DNA of 64,000 bases from NCBI GenBank assembly GCA_002404055.1, contig DHIZ01000164.1, positions 20,215-84,214 of the forward strand, read 5' to 3'. How positions within the stretch are numbered: position 1 is the stretch's first letter; the number at the start of each line of letters is the position of its first letter. Position numbers and translations under genes: made by a program. The notes under the pieces were generated by a model. The model was given only the letters and a program-made list of their open reading frames with translations. It was not told the DNA's origin and ran no database searches. This document shows, piece by piece, positions 34,155-43,605 of the stretch. Origin of the DNA: Chloroflexi bacterium UBA4733 (GTDB taxonomy: Bacteria; Chloroflexota; UBA4733).

Positions 34155-34580
34155 TCACGCCACGGAGCGAGCGACCTCAATCGGGTGCAGTTGGGCGATA
34201 AGCGCGGGCAGCGAGCGCAGACCAAGGTTGATCGACTGCACGGCGCCGCCGGGGGCGACGACAACAGTGGCCGGAACGGTGGCGATGCCGAGGGCATCGG
34301 CCAAATCGGCCTGGGCAGCGGCGTCTACCTTCACGAGCGTAATGGGTTCGCGCTGTGAAAGCTGATCGAGGATCAGCGCCTGCTGCCGGCAGGAGCCGCA
34401 ATGGGGGCCGTAGAAATAGAGAATGCCGCCCGCATCCGCCTTAAAGCGGGGCAGTAACGCAGTGGGCAGCATTCGCCCCTCGATCGCGGCGATGCGCGCG
34501 CGGGTGCGACCCCGCACGATCAGCGCCATCGCCCCGGTTGCGGCGAGGAGCACCAGTACAACGATGGCGCGTTCCAACAT
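34155..34580 (-). CDS. Membrane-anchored thioredoxin-like protein
   Basis: A 141-residue protein with one N-terminal membrane helix (about residues 3-22) and a thioredoxin fold. Redox motif CGSC in LYFYGPHCGSCRQQ, cis-proline in IATVPATVVV. The first part of the usual thioredoxin fold is shortened. Downstream of and on the same strand as a DUF4395 gene. Thioredoxin and DUF4395 genes are often neighbours, suggesting a shared thiol-redox role at the membrane. Confidence 0.85.
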   Translation of the reverse strand: MLERAIVVLVLLAATGAMALIVRGRTRARIAAIEGRMLPTALLPRFKADAGGILYFYGPHCGSCRQQALILDQLSQREPITLVKVDAAAQADLADALGIATVPATVVVAPGGAVQSINLGLRSLPALIAQLHPIEVARSVA

Positions 34581-34645
34581 CAGCGAGAACTCACAGTCCT
34601 TCCGGCCCTCAACCTACCGAACCGGTAGGTCACGACACAGAGCAT

Positions 34646-35053
34646 TCAAAGATCGAAGACGGCATCAAGCAAGATCATGATGCCCATAGCCGCCACGAAC
34701 AGCCAGGCCCAGAGCAGGCTCAGGCCGAGAAGCAGGGCGCTGACCAACAGGACGACCCCACCCAGCACCCGGGCGATGCGTCGGGTCGCATGATCCTCCT
34801 GTACCTCACGCCGCTTCAGGATGCCCGCCGGTTCCAACACGCGCCAGTTGATCTGCCGGAAGATGTCCGCCGGCCACCAGAAGCGGCCCAGCAACAGCAC
34901 AGCCCCCACCAGCGCGACGAGCCAGAGGCCGCTGCGCGCACCCAGGATAAAGCCGAGCGCCAGGAGGGCCACGCAGACGCCCTGGTGGAACTTCCGGGCA
35001 GTGACATCGAAGCTTTCCGCCAGGCGGACCACCTCCTTCGTCAAACTAGACAT
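34646..35053 (-). CDS. DUF4395 membrane protein
   Basis: A 135-residue protein with about three hydrophobic segments (residues 25-42, 43-58, 96-128). The start region FDVTARKFHQGVCVALLAL is the conserved DUF4395 entry, followed by FWWPADIFRQINWRVL. The start codon overlaps the receiver-protein stop by one base (TAATG), so translation is coupled. The thioredoxin gene follows after 65 bp. Biochemical function unknown. Confidence 0.85.
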   Translation of the reverse strand: MSSLTKEVVRLAESFDVTARKFHQGVCVALLALGFILGARSGLWLVALVGAVLLLGRFWWPADIFRQINWRVLEPAGILKRREVQEDHATRRIARVLGGVVLLVSALLLGLSLLWAWLFVAAMGIMILLDAVFDL

Positions 35054-35475
35054 TAGTAAGTAGTATACTTGACTTTCCCGTTTATTGGTTGAGGAGCAGG
35101 GGATTCAGCCGTGTGTACTTGAACCCAGTGTTCCACCGTCAGCAGCAGCGCTTCGGTGTCGAAGGGCTTCAAGACCACCTCTACCGGCGCGATTTCCGCG
35201 ATCTCGTCCCGCCGCCGTTCCGCCGTCATGACGATGATCAGCGCGTTGGCGTCGGCGCTCTGCCGGTAGGCTTGCGCAAAGGCGAGGCCATCCATCACCG
35301 GCATCCGCAGATCCAGCAGGATGACGCACGGATCGGCCACCTCTAGCGCCCCCAGCGCGACGGCGCCGTTGGCGGCCGTGTATACCCTATAGCCTTCGTC
35401 GGTCAGGACGGCTTCCAGTAGCGTCCGTACCACCGTCGTGTCCTCCACAACAAGCACGCGACGGCTCAGGCACAT
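35053..35475 (-). CDS. Single-domain response regulator (CheY-like receiver)
   Basis: A stand-alone receiver domain of about 140 residues, no output domain. SRRVLVVEDTTVVRTLLEAV gives the acidic pocket. The phosphoacceptor Asp is in VILLDLRMPVMDG, T in VMTAERR, K in VVLKPFDTEAL. ATG 35475 is the likeliest start, since the frame further upstream has no homology. First gene of an operon with DUF4395 and a thioredoxin-like protein. No kinase is nearby. Confidence 0.88.
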   Translation of the reverse strand: MCLSRRVLVVEDTTVVRTLLEAVLTDEGYRVYTAANGAVALGALEVADPCVILLDLRMPVMDGLAFAQAYRQSADANALIIVMTAERRRDEIAEIAPVEVVLKPFDTEALLLTVEHWVQVHTAESPAPQPINGKVKYTTY

Positions 35476-35653
35476 CGGTCGATTCCATCCACTTGTCGTT
35501 CTTTCCCTGACGATGGAATGCACAGGCTGTGCCAGGCCAGGAATTGACGCTACCGCCGCCGCTGAAATCGCCGTCCTGAGATTCCCGGCAGGACCGCGAA
35601 GGAAGTATGATTCAGCGGGAAACCACCGTAGAGAGCGTGAGAATGGCGGCGCC

Positions 35654-36688
35654 ATGGAATTTGCCCTGACCTACCACGTGGAAGGCCCGGCGGAGCAGCC
35701 GTCGTCCGAGGTCTACGCCGACGTGGAGCGGCAGGTGGTACACGCTGAAGCACTCGGCTTTGCGCACGTCTGGTTCTCCGAACACCATTTCCACGTCCAC
35801 CATGGTCACCTGCCGGCGCCGCTCGCCTTCGCCACCTACCTGGCCGGCCGGACGCGGAAGATCGGGCTGGGCAGCGCCGTAGTCTGCATCAACCTGCACC
35901 AGCCGCTGATCATCGCCGAACAGATCGCGCTGCTCGACGTCCTGAGCGGCGGGCGTAGCTCCGTTGGGCTGGGCAGCGGCAGTACACCGGCGGAGTTTGC
36001 GGCCCTGGGGGCAAGCGCGGAGGAACGGCACGCGCGCCTGGCCGAAGCGCTTGACATCCTGGAGCTAGCCTGGAGCGGCCAGCCGTTTGCCTACGCCGGC
36101 CGCTTTGTGCAGATACCTGATCCGGTCCGCGTCCTCCCACAACCAACGCGGCCATTGTTCCCAACGCTCTGGTTGGCCGCCAACAGCCCGGCTTCGGCCA
36201 CCCTCGCCGGTAGCCGAGGACTCAAGCTTATGCTCTCCCGCGAGCGATCCAACCAGGAACTGCGTACCCTCCACGCCGCCTACCGCGCTGGACGCGAGCA
36301 GGCGGGGCTGCCGCCGGATGCCGGCATGGTGTCGGCCAGCCGCGCCATGTACGTCGGCGAAAACGACGCCACCGCCTGGCGAGAAGCGAGCGAAGCAATC
36401 TGGCTCTTGAACACGCGCATGCGCCGCGAGCGCGCCGCGATAGCCGCGCTGCCGGTGCCGCAGAGCATCCAGGAAGCCGCCGAGCAGGTGCAGTTCGTGG
36501 TAGGCGGTCCTGAACGATGCCGGGCCTCGGTCCAGGAACTGCTGGACGTGCTACCTTTCGACGTCTTCAACCTCCAGCCGCGCTGGGCTGGTCTCACTGT
36601 CGAGCAGGTAGAGGCCTCCTTGCGCCGCTTCGCTGAGGCTGTCGCACCGGCATTTCAGGCAGGAGCCAGGGCGGGCGGCAAGGCGTGA
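35654..36688 (+). CDS. LLM-class flavin-dependent oxidoreductase
   Basis: Luciferase-like monooxygenase superfamily (TIM barrel; FMN or F420 cofactor), 344 residues. Start ATG 35654, where homology begins (FALTYHVEGP). Family features: AEALGFAHVWFSEHHFH, LAGRTRKIGLGSAVV, LSGGRSSVGLGSGS, and RAMYVGENDATA in the C-terminal half. The substrate cannot be inferred. The following hairpin at 36693-36740 probably ends its transcript. Divergent from the REC-DUF4395-thioredoxin operon. Confidence 0.9.
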   Translation: MEFALTYHVEGPAEQPSSEVYADVERQVVHAEALGFAHVWFSEHHFHVHHGHLPAPLAFATYLAGRTRKIGLGSAVVCINLHQPLIIAEQIALLDVLSGGRSSVGLGSGSTPAEFAALGASAEERHARLAEALDILELAWSGQPFAYAGRFVQIPDPVRVLPQPTRPLFPTLWLAANSPASATLAGSRGLKLMLSRERSNQELRTLHAAYRAGREQAGLPPDAGMVSASRAMYVGENDATAWREASEAIWLLNTRMRRERAAIAALPVPQSIQEAAEQVQFVVGGPERCRASVQELLDVLPFDVFNLQPRWAGLTVEQVEASLRRFAEAVAPAFQAGARAGGKA

Positions 36689-36692
36689 CATA

Positions 36693-36740
36693 GAGAGTGC
36701 AGTTTTCCCAAGCCAAGGATGACACTGATTGCACACTCTC
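36693..36740 (+). terminator. Inverted repeat after the LLM oxidoreductase gene
   Basis: GAGAGTG (36693-36699) and CACTCTC (36734-36740) are exact reverse complements flanking a 34-base loop, with an inner TGCA/TGCA pair. Followed by TTGTCTCC rather than a U-run. A weak terminator or a small structured RNA end. Confidence 0.3.
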
Positions 36741-36845
36741 TTGTCTCCGGCAGCCTTGCTCGTTGTCCGCCGATAGCCTATGCTGCAGTTGTCCCGTCCG
36801 GTAACTGGGACGAGAGCGCCATCGCACGTCAGGAGGAGGTAGCGT

Positions 36846-37139
36846 ATGCCCATCTACGTCGGACTGTATAAGTTCACGGAGGAAGGTAGGCAACAGGTCA
36901 AGACGTTCGCCGACCGGATGGACGCGGCCAGGGCGTCTGCCGAGAAACTTGGCATAACGGTGCTGGGGCAGTATGTGACGATGGGCGAATATGATGCCGT
37001 CACCATCGTTGAGGCGCCGGACGATGCCACAGTGGCCAAGGCCGCGGCGCAAATTCTGGCGCGCGGGCACACCGTCTCCGTGACTATGCGTGCCTTTACG
37101 CCCGATGAGTTCCGAACGATCACGCGAGACCTACGCTGA
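36846..37139 (+). CDS. GYD-domain protein
   Basis: A 97-residue ferredoxin-like-fold protein of the GYD family: PIYVGLYKFTEEGRQQVKTF, then LGQYVTMGEYDAVTIVEAPD (the GxYD core) and a C-terminal strand VTMRAFTPDEF. Strong site AGGAGGAGGT precedes ATG 36846. The GYD family is widespread in Chloroflexota and Actinobacteria. Its function is unknown. Apparently monocistronic. Confidence 0.9.
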   Translation: MPIYVGLYKFTEEGRQQVKTFADRMDAARASAEKLGITVLGQYVTMGEYDAVTIVEAPDDATVAKAAAQILARGHTVSVTMRAFTPDEFRTITRDLR

Positions 37140-37289
37140 CCCGCGTCCCGGGACGATAGCCGCTTCCCTCACGGGAACACCGCCAACCGCGAGCAGCAGC
37201 ATTGGCCAGACTGCCGCAGGCTTGAAACAGACGAATCATGTACGCCACCGGAGCGAGTGTCCTCACGGCTTCATGGAGCACAGCCGGTG

Positions 37290-37802
37290 ATGCAGGCTAC
37301 CGATGTATTGCAGATCGCCACGTGTCTGCATACAGGCGGCGTCGAAATCTGGCTCGATGGCGGCTGGGGCATTGACGCCCTCATCGGCGAGGAAAGCCGG
37401 ACGCATGACGATGTCGATATGGTGCTGGCGCTCAACCAGACGGATCGCGCCATCACCGCGCTGGGCGCCCTGGGCTTCGTCGTGGCGGAGGACCTTCGTC
37501 CCACGCGCCTGGTGCTTCGTGACCTCGCCGGCCGCCAGGTGGATATGCATCCGGTGACCTTTGACGCCGACGGCACCGGCTGGCAACGGGGAGCCGCCCC
37601 GGACCGCAGCGATTGTCCGTATCCGGCGAGTGGCTTCACCACCGGCGCCGTTGCCGGTCAGCCGATCGGTTGCCTCAGTGCGACGGTCCAGCTCGCCCAT
37701 CACACGGGCTACCCGCCGGACGCCAAGGACTGGCAGGACATGCAGCTCCTGTACACGCGGCTCGGCATGGATCCCCCAGCACCGTATAAACAGCAGGAAT
37801 AA
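37290..37802 (+). CDS. Nucleotidyltransferase of the lincosamide/aminoglycoside-modifying type
   Basis: A 170-residue protein with the motif GGWGIDALIGEESRTHDD followed by VDMVL, the nucleotidyltransferase pattern G-G-x-G...D-A-L...R...H-x-D-x-D shared by LnuA/F-like and ANT(2'')-like enzymes and by amino-acid-transporter-domain relatives. ATG 37290 was chosen (GGAG about ten bases upstream); GTG 37257 is open. Homology at this level does not establish antibiotic modification. Many environmental members have unknown substrates. Alone between the GYD and Uma2 genes. Confidence 0.8.
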   Translation: MQATDVLQIATCLHTGGVEIWLDGGWGIDALIGEESRTHDDVDMVLALNQTDRAITALGALGFVVAEDLRPTRLVLRDLAGRQVDMHPVTFDADGTGWQRGAAPDRSDCPYPASGFTTGAVAGQPIGCLSATVQLAHHTGYPPDAKDWQDMQLLYTRLGMDPPAPYKQQE

Positions 37803-38085
37803 CAGACACGCGATCGGACACGCTACCACCACCTGGCAACATTACGCCCGTCGGGTACGGAGGACGCTTCGCTCCAACCATCCAGTCCCACAGGCTGCCG
37901 TCCTTGGAATTGCAGGGAAGGTTTCTCCCGTCAGAGGAAAACCTGGCGAGTAGTGCGAGCCGGAAGGGGTTCCTTCTCCGCACCCGATGGGCCGTGGACG
38001 GTAGTAGTCGTTTCCGCAGCAGGCCGTACACTGTGCGTACTGCGGGTGCAGCAGCACGTGGGCAGCGCACGAAGGAGTACGTGTG

Positions 38086-38661
38086 ATGGCCGTGACAACG
38101 GAGCGGCGCTTTAGCGTCGATGACCTGATCGCCTTCCCCGACGATGGCAAGCGACGGGAGCTGGTCGACGGGCGCATCGTGGAGTGGGACGTGACGACGC
38201 TACGGCATGGCTTTCTGACGGCGTTGCTGGTAGAGGTGCTCAGCGCTTTTGTCCGGCAGCACCGACTCGGCCTTGTCGCGACCACCGATGCCCTCATCCG
38301 CATCCTGGGCAGTCGTTACCATGCACGCGGCGGTGACATTGCCTACTTCGCCCACGGTCGCCTGCCAGAAGACCTCGACGCCGCCAGCGCCGACATCGCG
38401 CCGGATTTCGTAGTCGAGGTGCTCTCGCCCTCCGACCGGGAAGATGAGGTGCAGGCCAAGATTCACGACTGGCTGCGTGCCGGCGTGCGTCTGCTCTGGT
38501 ACGTCGACCCGGCGACCGGCATCACCGCCGTGTACCGTCAGGATGGCGGCGGGATCGTGGGTCCGGAGGAACAACTGGACGGCGGTGACGTGCTCCCTGG
38601 TTTCTCTATTCGGCTACGTGATCTCCTCGATGAGCTGGCGACGGAGCAGCAGCGGCGATAG
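38086..38661 (+). CDS. Uma2-family (DUF820) putative endonuclease
   Basis: A 191-residue PD-(D/E)XK-fold protein. FSVDDLIAFPDDGKRRELVDGRIVE starts the family (R-x-E-L-v-d-G). The active-site pattern is GGDIAYF (Asp), PDFVVEVLSPSD (Glu) and AKIHDWLRAGVRLLWYVDP (Lys). ATG 38086 has AAGGAG eight bases upstream. Uma2 genes occur in many scattered copies in some phyla, and a second one lies at 42596-43432. Confidence 0.9.
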   Translation: MAVTTERRFSVDDLIAFPDDGKRRELVDGRIVEWDVTTLRHGFLTALLVEVLSAFVRQHRLGLVATTDALIRILGSRYHARGGDIAYFAHGRLPEDLDAASADIAPDFVVEVLSPSDREDEVQAKIHDWLRAGVRLLWYVDPATGITAVYRQDGGGIVGPEEQLDGGDVLPGFSIRLRDLLDELATEQQRR

Positions 38662-38692
38662 CCAACCGGGGCCGCCGGATCGGCGGAATCGG

Positions 38693-38698
38693 TATACT
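38693..38698 (+). promoter_or_regulatory. -10-like box before the Phd/YefM-type gene
   Basis: TATACT 63 bases upstream of ATG 38761, directly after the Uma2 gene. No convincing -35 hexamer. The same TATACT sequence occurs at 15928, 55312 and, on the minus strand, 19551. Confidence 0.3.
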
Positions 38699-38760
38699 CT
38701 TGGCTAGGACTTGGTCGTTCCCCTATTCAACGAATACCGGCAGACGGGACTGGATTGCTG

Positions 38761-39060
38761 ATGCGAAATGCTCCTTCCGCCTTGATCTCTGAAGCCGAGG
38801 CCGACAAGATCGGCGTGTCCGCACTTGTTCGACAGGCCGAGGCTGGTCACGACCACGTCGTGCTCCGGAACGACAAGCCTGTCGCGGCGGTTGTAGGCAT
38901 CAGCCGGTTGGAGGAGATCGACCGGCTGGAGGATGACCTGCTGGACATTTGCCTCGCCTCGGCCCGGATGCTCACCACCGGCGAATCCCGCCATGCGCTG
39001 GGGACGGTACTGGAACAGTTCGGCTACACGCGACAGCAACTGCGGGAGACCGCGGACTGA
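38761..39060 (+). CDS. Phd/YefM-type antitoxin-like protein without a toxin partner
   Basis: A 99-residue protein: EAEADKIGVSALVRQAEAGH, VVLRNDKPVAAVVGISRLEE, then a helical tail. This matches the Phd/YefM fold (helix, helix, strand with the v-l-x-n-x-k-p-v-A-v-v pattern). ATG 38761 with GGA seven bases upstream. The usual downstream RelE/Doc/PIN toxin is absent. Instead an ABC exporter gene begins at or before the stop codon, so the protein may act as a repressor of the exporter operon. Confidence 0.75.
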   Translation: MRNAPSALISEAEADKIGVSALVRQAEAGHDHVVLRNDKPVAAVVGISRLEEIDRLEDDLLDICLASARMLTTGESRHALGTVLEQFGYTRQQLRETAD

Positions 39061-40811
39061 ATGCCGGTTCGGGCAACCTGCTCGGCCGCTACCTACGGCC
39101 GCAGGCGGCGCGGGTCGCTCTGCTGGCGGCATTGCTGCTCGCCAACATCGCGCTGCAACTCATCAACCCGCAGTTCTTGCGCGCCTTCATCGACGGAGCC
39201 CAGGCCGCAGCGCCGCTGCGCACCTTGTTCGTTGCCGCTCTGTCCTATCTGGGCGTCGCCATCCTCAGCCAGGTCTCCTCGGTTGCCGAGACCTACCTGG
39301 CTGAGCAGGTCGGCTGGATCGCCACCAACGGGCTGCGCGCCGACCTCACCCTGCACTGCCTGTCGCTGGACATGGCGTTCCACAAACAACACACGCCCGG
39401 TGAACTGATCGAACGCGTCGATGGCGACATCAGCGCGCTCGCCAACTTCTTCTCACGCTTCGTCATCGCCATCCTGGGCAACCTGCTATTAATGCTCGGA
39501 GTGCTGGCGCTGGTCTTTGGCATCGACTGGCGCATCGGCCTGGCCCTCTCCATCCTGACGGCGCTCGGCTTCGTCGCTGCCAACGGCTTGCGCGACCGTG
39601 CAGTGCCGCACTGGGCCGCCGCCCGTCAGGCCAGCGCCGACCTCTACGGCTTCCTGGAAGAACGGCTAGGCGGCACGGAAGACCTGCGCGCCAACGGGGC
39701 GACCGCCTATGCAATGCGCCGACTCGCTGTGTATCTGCGCGCGGTGCTCCAGCACCAACGCCTGGCCAGCGTCGTCGGCGGCGCCGCCTGGAGCACCCTC
39801 AACCTGCTCTTCGCCTGTGGCCTCGCTGCCGTCTTCGTCCTGGGCGCCTCTCGCTACCACGCCGGCGCGCTCAGCATCGGCACCATCTACCTCGTGCTCT
39901 ACTACACTCAGATGCTCCAGCGTCCGCTGGAGCAGATCAATCGCCAGATGCAGGATTTTCAGCGTGCCGCCGCCGGCATCGCCCGCATCCTCGCCCTCTT
40001 CGCCGAGCAAGCGATCCTGCGCGACGGTCCCGGCGCCGCCTTCCCGGCCGGTCCGCTGGCCGTCGCCGTCGATGACGTGACCTTTCGTTACGACGAGGGG
40101 GAGCCGGTGCTGCAGGGCCTCTCCTTTCAGCTCGCACCCGGCCAGGTGCTGGGGGTGCTGGGGCGCACCGGCAGCGGCAAGACCTCCCTCTCCCGCCTGC
40201 TCACCCGCCTCTACGACCCCGACGCCGGGAGCGTCCGCGTCGGCGGCGTTGATCTGCGTGACGCTACCCTGGCGCAAGTACGCCGGCATGTCGGCATGGT
40301 GACGCAGGACGTGCAACTCTTCCGGGCCAGCGTGCGCGACAACCTGACCTTCTTCAATCCCGCCATCGACGATGAGCGCCTGCGCGACGCGCTGCACGAC
40401 GTCGGGCTGTGGACCTGGTACGAGGCGCTGCCCCATGGCCTGGAGAGCATCCTGGCCGCCGATGCGCTCTCCGCAGGCGAGGCGCAATTGCTGGCCCTCG
40501 CCCGCGCCTTTCTGGCGGAGCCGGGCCTGGTCATCCTCGACGAGGCCTCGTCGCGTCTGGACCCTGCCACCGAAGCCAAAATCGAGCAGGCTGTGGACCG
40601 CCTGTTGCGCCACCGCACCGCCGTCATTATCGCCCACCGGCTGGACACCGTGCGCCGGGCTGACCAGATCATGGTGCTGGAGGAGGGGCGCGTGGTGGAA
40701 CACGGTCAACGCCGGCGCCTGCTGGCCGACCCGGCCTCCCAGTTCGCCCGGTTGCTCCGAGAGCACGCCGCGGCGGGGCAGCCGGCGCCGGTCAGCGTCG
40801 AAGGGGGCTGA
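39057..40811 (+). CDS. ABC exporter half-transporter, pair 1 first subunit
   Basis: A type I exporter, membrane domain plus ATPase, about 585 residues. Six helices within about residues 10-300, then the nucleotide-binding domain: Walker A GRTGSGKTS, Q-loop MVTQDVQLF, signature ALSAGEAQLLALARAF (LSAGE instead of LSGGQ), Walker B LVILDEASS, H-loop IIAHRLDT. The frame has no ATG, GTG or TTG between 38949 and the first helix. CTG 39057, overlapping the antitoxin TGA and preceded by GGGAG, gives a normal N-terminus, whereas ATG 38949 would add 36 residues from within the antitoxin gene. Forms a heterodimer candidate with the next gene. Confidence 0.85.
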   Translation: MNAGSGNLLGRYLRPQAARVALLAALLLANIALQLINPQFLRAFIDGAQAAAPLRTLFVAALSYLGVAILSQVSSVAETYLAEQVGWIATNGLRADLTLHCLSLDMAFHKQHTPGELIERVDGDISALANFFSRFVIAILGNLLLMLGVLALVFGIDWRIGLALSILTALGFVAANGLRDRAVPHWAAARQASADLYGFLEERLGGTEDLRANGATAYAMRRLAVYLRAVLQHQRLASVVGGAAWSTLNLLFACGLAAVFVLGASRYHAGALSIGTIYLVLYYTQMLQRPLEQINRQMQDFQRAAAGIARILALFAEQAILRDGPGAAFPAGPLAVAVDDVTFRYDEGEPVLQGLSFQLAPGQVLGVLGRTGSGKTSLSRLLTRLYDPDAGSVRVGGVDLRDATLAQVRRHVGMVTQDVQLFRASVRDNLTFFNPAIDDERLRDALHDVGLWTWYEALPHGLESILAADALSAGEAQLLALARAFLAEPGLVILDEASSRLDPATEAKIEQAVDRLLRHRTAVIIAHRLDTVRRADQIMVLEEGRVVEHGQRRRLLADPASQFARLLREHAAAGQPAPVSVEGG

Positions 40812-40814
40812 GCG

Positions 40815-42599
40815 ATGCCCGTCTGGTGGTTTATGCTGCGGCTGATCCGCTTCCGGCCGGGGCTGTACGCCCTCAGTGCGACCCTGGCCAGCTTCCTGGG
40901 CTACCTCCTGCCGCTGGCGCCCGGCGCCATCATCCGGCGCTTCCTCGACGAGCTCTCCGGCAACGCACCGGCCGGGCCAAGCCTGTGGAGTCTGGTCGCG
41001 CTGCTCATGGCCGCCACCGTCGCACGCATCGCCACCATGTCCGGCGCCAGTTGGGCAGAGACGACGCTGGACCTCACCACCGGCGCCCTGCTCCGTACCA
41101 ACATCTTCGTCAGCATCCTGAAGCAGCCGGGGGCGCGCGCCGTACCGTCATCCCCCGGCGAGGCGATCAGCAGGCTGCGCGACGACGCTCAGGCGATAGA
41201 GCGCTTCATCGGCTGGACGCTCGACCCGTTGGGTGAGATCAGCGTCGTGGTGATCGCCCTGACCGTGCTGGTGCGCATCAACGCCGCCATCACGCTGGCC
41301 GTGCTGGCGCCGATGGTCGGCGTGATCACGACGGTGCATCTGCTGCGCCAGCGCATCGAGCGTTACCACCAGGCGGCGCAGGCAGCGACCGGCGACATCA
41401 CCGGCCTGCTGGGCGAGCTCTTCGGCTCGGTGCAGGCGATCAAGCTGGCTGGCGCCGAACGGCGCGTGGTGACCTACTTTGCGCGGATCAACGAGGCCTG
41501 GCGGGCGGTGACGGTGCGCGACCGGCTCTTCAACGAGCTGCTCAGCGCGGTGTCGGTGAACGCCGCCAGCCTCGGTACGGGGCTGATCCTGCTGCTGGCG
41601 GCGCAGGCGTTGCGGGCCGGAACCTTCACGGTGGGCGACTTCGCCCTCTTCACCCTCTACCTGCAATGGTTGGCTCAGGTCACCAGCATGTTCGGCTACT
41701 TCCTCACCCAGTACCGCCAGGCCGGCGTCTCCTTTACGCGCATGCTGGCTCTGTTGCCGGGTGCGCCGCCAGCACAACTGGTTGAACACCGGCCGGTGTA
41801 CCCGAGCGAATCGCAGGCGCCGCTGCCCGCGCCGATCAAGGCGCCGGCCGACCGCCTGGTTTCGCTAGAGGCGAGGGGTCTCACTTTCCGCCACGCCGGC
41901 TCGACGGGCGGCATTGCCGGGATCAACCTGCGGCTGACGCGCGGCTCGCTGACTGTCGTCACCGGCCGCATCGGCGCCGGTAAGACGACGCTGCTGCGCG
42001 CGTTGCTCGGTCTGCTGCCGATGGACAGCGGCGAGATTCGCTGGAACGGCGAACTGGTCACGGACCCGGGCGGCTGGTTCATCCCGCCACGCGCCGCCTA
42101 CACGCCGCAGGTACCCCGGCTGTTCAGCGAAACGCTGCGCGACAACCTGCTACTCGGCCTGCCGGAGCAGCGCGTCGACCTGCCAGGCGCTATCCACGCG
42201 GCGGTTCTGGAGCGCGACATCGCAGCATTAGACTTTGGGTTGGATACGCTGGTGGGGCCACGTGGCGTCCGCCTCTCCGGCGGCCAGGTCCAGCGCGCCG
42301 CGGCGGCGCGTATGTTCGTGCGCGACCCCGAACTGCTGGTCGTGGACGATCTCTCCAGCGCGCTGGACGTGGAGACGGAGCGTGTACTATGGGAACGGCT
42401 CGCCGCACGCGGCGATGCCACCGTGCTGGCAGTCTCCCACCGCCGCGCCGCACTGCGCCGCGCCGACCAGATCATCGTCCTCAAGGACGGGCGGCTGGAA
42501 GCTGTCGGCACGCTGGACGAGTTACTGCGCGATTGCGACGAGATGCGGCGGCTGTGGGCGGGAGAACTGGCAGCGGCAGACAGGAGTGAACCACGCTAA
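40815..42599 (+). CDS. ABC exporter half-transporter, pair 1 second subunit
   Basis: A 594-residue half-transporter 3 bp after its partner. Six-helix membrane domain (about 15-320), linker, then ATPase domain: Walker [10 protein letters not shown], canonical signature [15 protein letters not shown], Walker [17 protein letters not shown] where the catalytic Glu is Asp, H-loop AVSHRRAA. With the partner's normal Glu and altered signature, the heterodimer would have one consensus and one degenerate ATP site, as in known asymmetric exporters. Substrate unknown. Its end overlaps the convergent Uma2 gene by 4 bp. Confidence 0.9.
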   Translation: MPVWWFMLRLIRFRPGLYALSATLASFLGYLLPLAPGAIIRRFLDELSGNAPAGPSLWSLVALLMAATVARIATMSGASWAETTLDLTTGALLRTNIFVSILKQPGARAVPSSPGEAISRLRDDAQAIERFIGWTLDPLGEISVVVIALTVLVRINAAITLAVLAPMVGVITTVHLLRQRIERYHQAAQAATGDITGLLGELFGSVQAIKLAGAERRVVTYFARINEAWRAVTVRDRLFNELLSAVSVNAASLGTGLILLLAAQALRAGTFTVGDFALFTLYLQWLAQVTSMFGYFLTQYRQAGVSFTRMLALLPGAPPAQLVEHRPVYPSESQAPLPAPIKAPADRLVSLEARGLTFRHAGSTGGIAGINLRLTRGSLTVVTGRIGAGKTTLLRALLGLLPMDSGEIRWNGELVTDPGGWFIPPRAAYTPQVPRLFSETLRDNLLLGLPEQRVDLPGAIHAAVLERDIAALDFGLDTLVGPRGVRLSGGQVQRAAAARMFVRDPELLVVDDLSSALDVETERVLWERLAARGDATVLAVSHRRAALRRADQIIVLKDGRLEAVGTLDELLRDCDEMRRLWAGELAAADRSEPR

Positions 42600-43432
42600 C
42601 CGCGGCTGCCTTCCTTCCGGTAACGCTCCAACTCTCGACGCAACCGCTCGATCTCCTCCTCGGCACGACGCAACTCCTCTTCGGCACGCTGACGCTCGGT
42701 CTCAGCACGGCGTTGCTCGGCCCCGGCGCGTTGGCGATTCTCCTCCATGGCCCGCCGGAGATCCTCCTCAACACGGAGTTGCTCGGCCTCAGCCCGTTGG
42801 CGAGCAACCTCCGCCTGCTCCGGCGTGAACAAGAGCCGGCCTTCCGGCGTTTGCCCTTGCAACAGCCGCCCGTTCACCAGCAGGTTTAGCCCCAACACCG
42901 CACTCCAAAGCCGCCCATCATCATCCGGCAACCAGGGCACAAAAGCGCCGGATTCGTCGCGTCGGTAGCCTTCCAAGGTCGATGGGGTATCGTCGCGGGG
43001 CGTGAACAAGGCATACTCCTGCACCGCCATCATGCGGTAGGCTGTGTACTTCTCCTCCTGGTCTCGCGTCGTGCTGGAGGGCGACACCACCTCCAGCACG
43101 AACGGCGGGAACTGCCCCTCGGCCTCGGCGTCGAAGGAACTGCGCGGGTGCTCCGGCACGAAGGCCACAAAGGTGTCCGGCGAGAGCACCCGCTTGCGCG
43201 CCAGCCCTGGCCAGGCAAACTGGATGGGCAGCATGCTGGCCACGAACCAAGGCAATTCCCGCTCGTGGGCGTAGTTGCGCAGGCTGTGGGCGAAGCCCGA
43301 CGCTGACCAGAACTGCAAGTCCCCCATCACCATCCAGGGTGCATCCTTCGTGTCGTCTTCCAGAAAGTACATAAACAGGAAGTCCGTTTGCTCTTGCGTC
43401 CAGCGCGGCGGCCAGGGCGCGGTTGCGATCAC
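42596..43432 (-). CDS. Uma2-family protein with C-terminal coiled coil
   Basis: About 278 residues. The N-terminal Uma2/DUF820 nuclease-like domain includes VMGDLQFW (Asp), [16 protein letters not shown] (Glu) and [20 protein letters not shown] (Lys). A long charged coiled coil covers about residues 200-275, with repeats of the type [18 protein letters not shown] 43432 is preceded by AAGGAGAGG at a suitable distance. The frame is open to 43597 without homology. The coiled-coil extension distinguishes it from the plain Uma2 at 38086. Confidence 0.85.
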   Translation of the reverse strand: MIATAPWPPRWTQEQTDFLFMYFLEDDTKDAPWMVMGDLQFWSASGFAHSLRNYAHERELPWFVASMLPIQFAWPGLARKRVLSPDTFVAFVPEHPRSSFDAEAEGQFPPFVLEVVSPSSTTRDQEEKYTAYRMMAVQEYALFTPRDDTPSTLEGYRRDESGAFVPWLPDDDGRLWSAVLGLNLLVNGRLLQGQTPEGRLLFTPEQAEVARQRAEAEQLRVEEDLRRAMEENRQRAGAEQRRAETERQRAEEELRRAEEEIERLRRELERYRKEGSRG

Positions 43433-43605
43433 TGCCTCGTCCTCTCCTTGGCGGGCCGGCAGGGCCGGGGCGAGTGGCGGCCACCCAGCCGAACCCGCTG
43501 CCCGCAGTATATCGCCGAGGCGCGCCGGTACGGGATATGATCCGCACGACCAGCGAATGTGCGAACATGCTCGCCTGGTGACGTGACGAGGAGACAAAAA
43601 GGGGG

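Noticed and set aside
37290..37802. Calling the nucleotidyltransferase an antibiotic-resistance gene
   Set aside because: The shared motif defines only the fold. Nothing in the context supports lincosamide or aminoglycoside modification.
37803..38085. Possible small gene between the nucleotidyltransferase and Uma2 genes
   Set aside because: Short frames lack ribosome-binding sites and recognisable composition. I see only small inverted repeats.
39666..40766. A 366-codon frame antisense to the pair-1 exporter
   Set aside because: Overlaps a gene with all ABC ATPase motifs. No motif of its own.
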